Shown here one piece after another: positions 63,624 to 64,000 of a stretch of 64,000 nucleotides of DNA. The notes under the pieces are model-generated. The model ran no database searches, was not told the origin of the DNA, and saw nothing but the letters and a program-made list of their open reading frames with translations. The translations under genes and the position numbers were made by a program. Location of the stretch: positions 62,001-126,000 of the forward strand of contig DAAN01000003.1 in assembly GCA_001701135.1 (NCBI GenBank), written 5' to 3'. The DNA is from Bacteroidales bacterium H3 (GTDB lineage: Bacteria > Bacteroidota > Bacteroidia > Bacteroidales > Muribaculaceae). Within the stretch, counting starts at the first letter, position 1. Every line of letters starts with the position of its first letter.

Positions 63624-64000
63624 TCACGAGAGTTTTTTCATTAATTGCCGTATGTATATGCCTAAATTTGTTTCCTGTTCATTCATCCCAAGTTTCTTGC
63701 GAATATCACTGCTGATATGATAATGCCGTTTCAACTGGATATATTCTCCGATTTCTTTGCCTCGCAATCCTATTGCATAGAGACACGCGTAGTTGATTTC
63801 AGAATCGGTCAGATTATGCTCCTCGAGATACTGAATGAACTTGGGATGCGATGCCTTGAATGCAAGTCGCGTTGAATCCATGAATTTTTCTTTGTCCTCC
63901 GTAATTTTATTGACCCAAGTTTTATAAGGTCTGGAATATGCGGCATTGTCAGAAATCTTCGAGGCCAACAAACCGTTTAGAATGTCGATACGTTCCTTAA
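63624..64000 (-). CDS. LuxR-type HTH regulator, C-terminal part (5' partial)
   Basis: The gene runs off the right edge; about 125 C-terminal residues are visible and the frame stays open to the window end. The HTH region (NLTDSEINYACLYAIGLRGK, then EIGEYIQLKRHYHISSDIRK) matches the LuxR-like end of Bacteroidetes membrane TPR regulators, and aligns with the end of the protein at 20901. The missing part probably holds TPRs and a membrane helix. It is on the same strand and upstream of the DUF3244 and peptide genes, so it may control them. Confidence 0.75.
   Translation of the reverse strand, partial: KERIDILNGLLASKISDNAAYSRPYKTWVNKITEDKEKFMDSTRLAFKASHPKFIQYLEEHNLTDSEINYACLYAIGLRGKEIGEYIQLKRHYHISSDIRKKLGMNEQETNLGIYIRQLMKKLS

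Noticed and set aside
1..64000. tRNA, rRNA, CRISPR, prophage and insertion sequences
   Set aside because: The gaps were read for clover-leaf ends, repeated spacers, transposase or phage genes; none was found.

Overview
The window is a 64 kb stretch of a Bacteroidales chromosome, most like a gut Muribaculaceae. Support: many TAnnTTTG -7 boxes, several with TTTG 19-20 bases upstream (the Bacteroidetes promoter form); PorX and PorW/SprE homologues; BspA-type leucine-rich repeats; DUF4271, DUF3244 and DUF4105 proteins; a Bacteroidetes-length SecA; and mostly GC-rich coding sequence. Genus-level placement is inference. No rRNA, tRNA, CRISPR array, insertion sequence or prophage was seen.

Layout. 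1-7.7 kb: a two-component pair (response regulator cut by the window edge), then PorW/SprE and PorX of the type IX secretion system (T9SS), then TsaE and BirA. 8.6-13.8 kb: a Fur/PerR-type regulator followed by a rubrerythrin, a TPR lipoprotein, a secreted nuclease and a second rubrerythrin. 13.9-18.5 kb, minus strand: der, era, and fabH-rpmF-yceD, with separate promoters. 18.6-22.5 kb: a secreted leucine-rich repeat protein with a T9SS-like tail, divergent from a membrane TPR/LuxR-type regulator across a symmetrical candidate operator. 22.6-40 kb, almost all minus strand: DUF349 protein, M16 peptidase, cyclophilin, a YidD-TatD fusion, rnpA, hemD, DUF4271, a Na/Pi cotransporter, a coiled-coil membrane protein, SecA, a degenerate PafA-like phosphatase and a DUF4105 protein. 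40-45.3 kb: small conserved genes, PgpA, a MINPP-type phosphatase, a thioredoxin-fold protein without its cysteines, and Tpx. 45.5-47.6 kb: an AT-richer island with an AAA/DUF4143 ATPase under a promoter carrying 41-base-spaced repeats, and a HigBA toxin-antitoxin pair whose promoter sits in a perfect 52-base palindrome. 47.6-56.2 kb: ybaK, aroC, a TIGR01212-type radical SAM protein, a GH2 glycosidase, a small membrane protein, a PepSY-like protein, miaA and pepT.

56.4-64 kb is the most novel part. It is an AT-richer minus-strand cluster that looks like a pathway for a ribosomally made, modified peptide (RiPP): an 88-residue precursor with a GG-type leader and three CTxxGSGx repeats, a radical SAM/SPASM maturase with a winged-helix-like N-terminus, and two TonB-receptor-like outer membrane barrels in one apparent operon. 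A DUF3244 secreted protein and the C-terminal end of a LuxR-type regulator lie upstream. A 14-base-pair hairpin separates precursor from maturase.

Two features recur across the window. One is a family of short hairpins (7-8 base-pair covarying stems, mostly GGAA loops, then CCACAG) between genes. The other is peroxide defence: a Fur-family regulator, two rubrerythrins and Tpx, fitting an anaerobe that meets oxygen.
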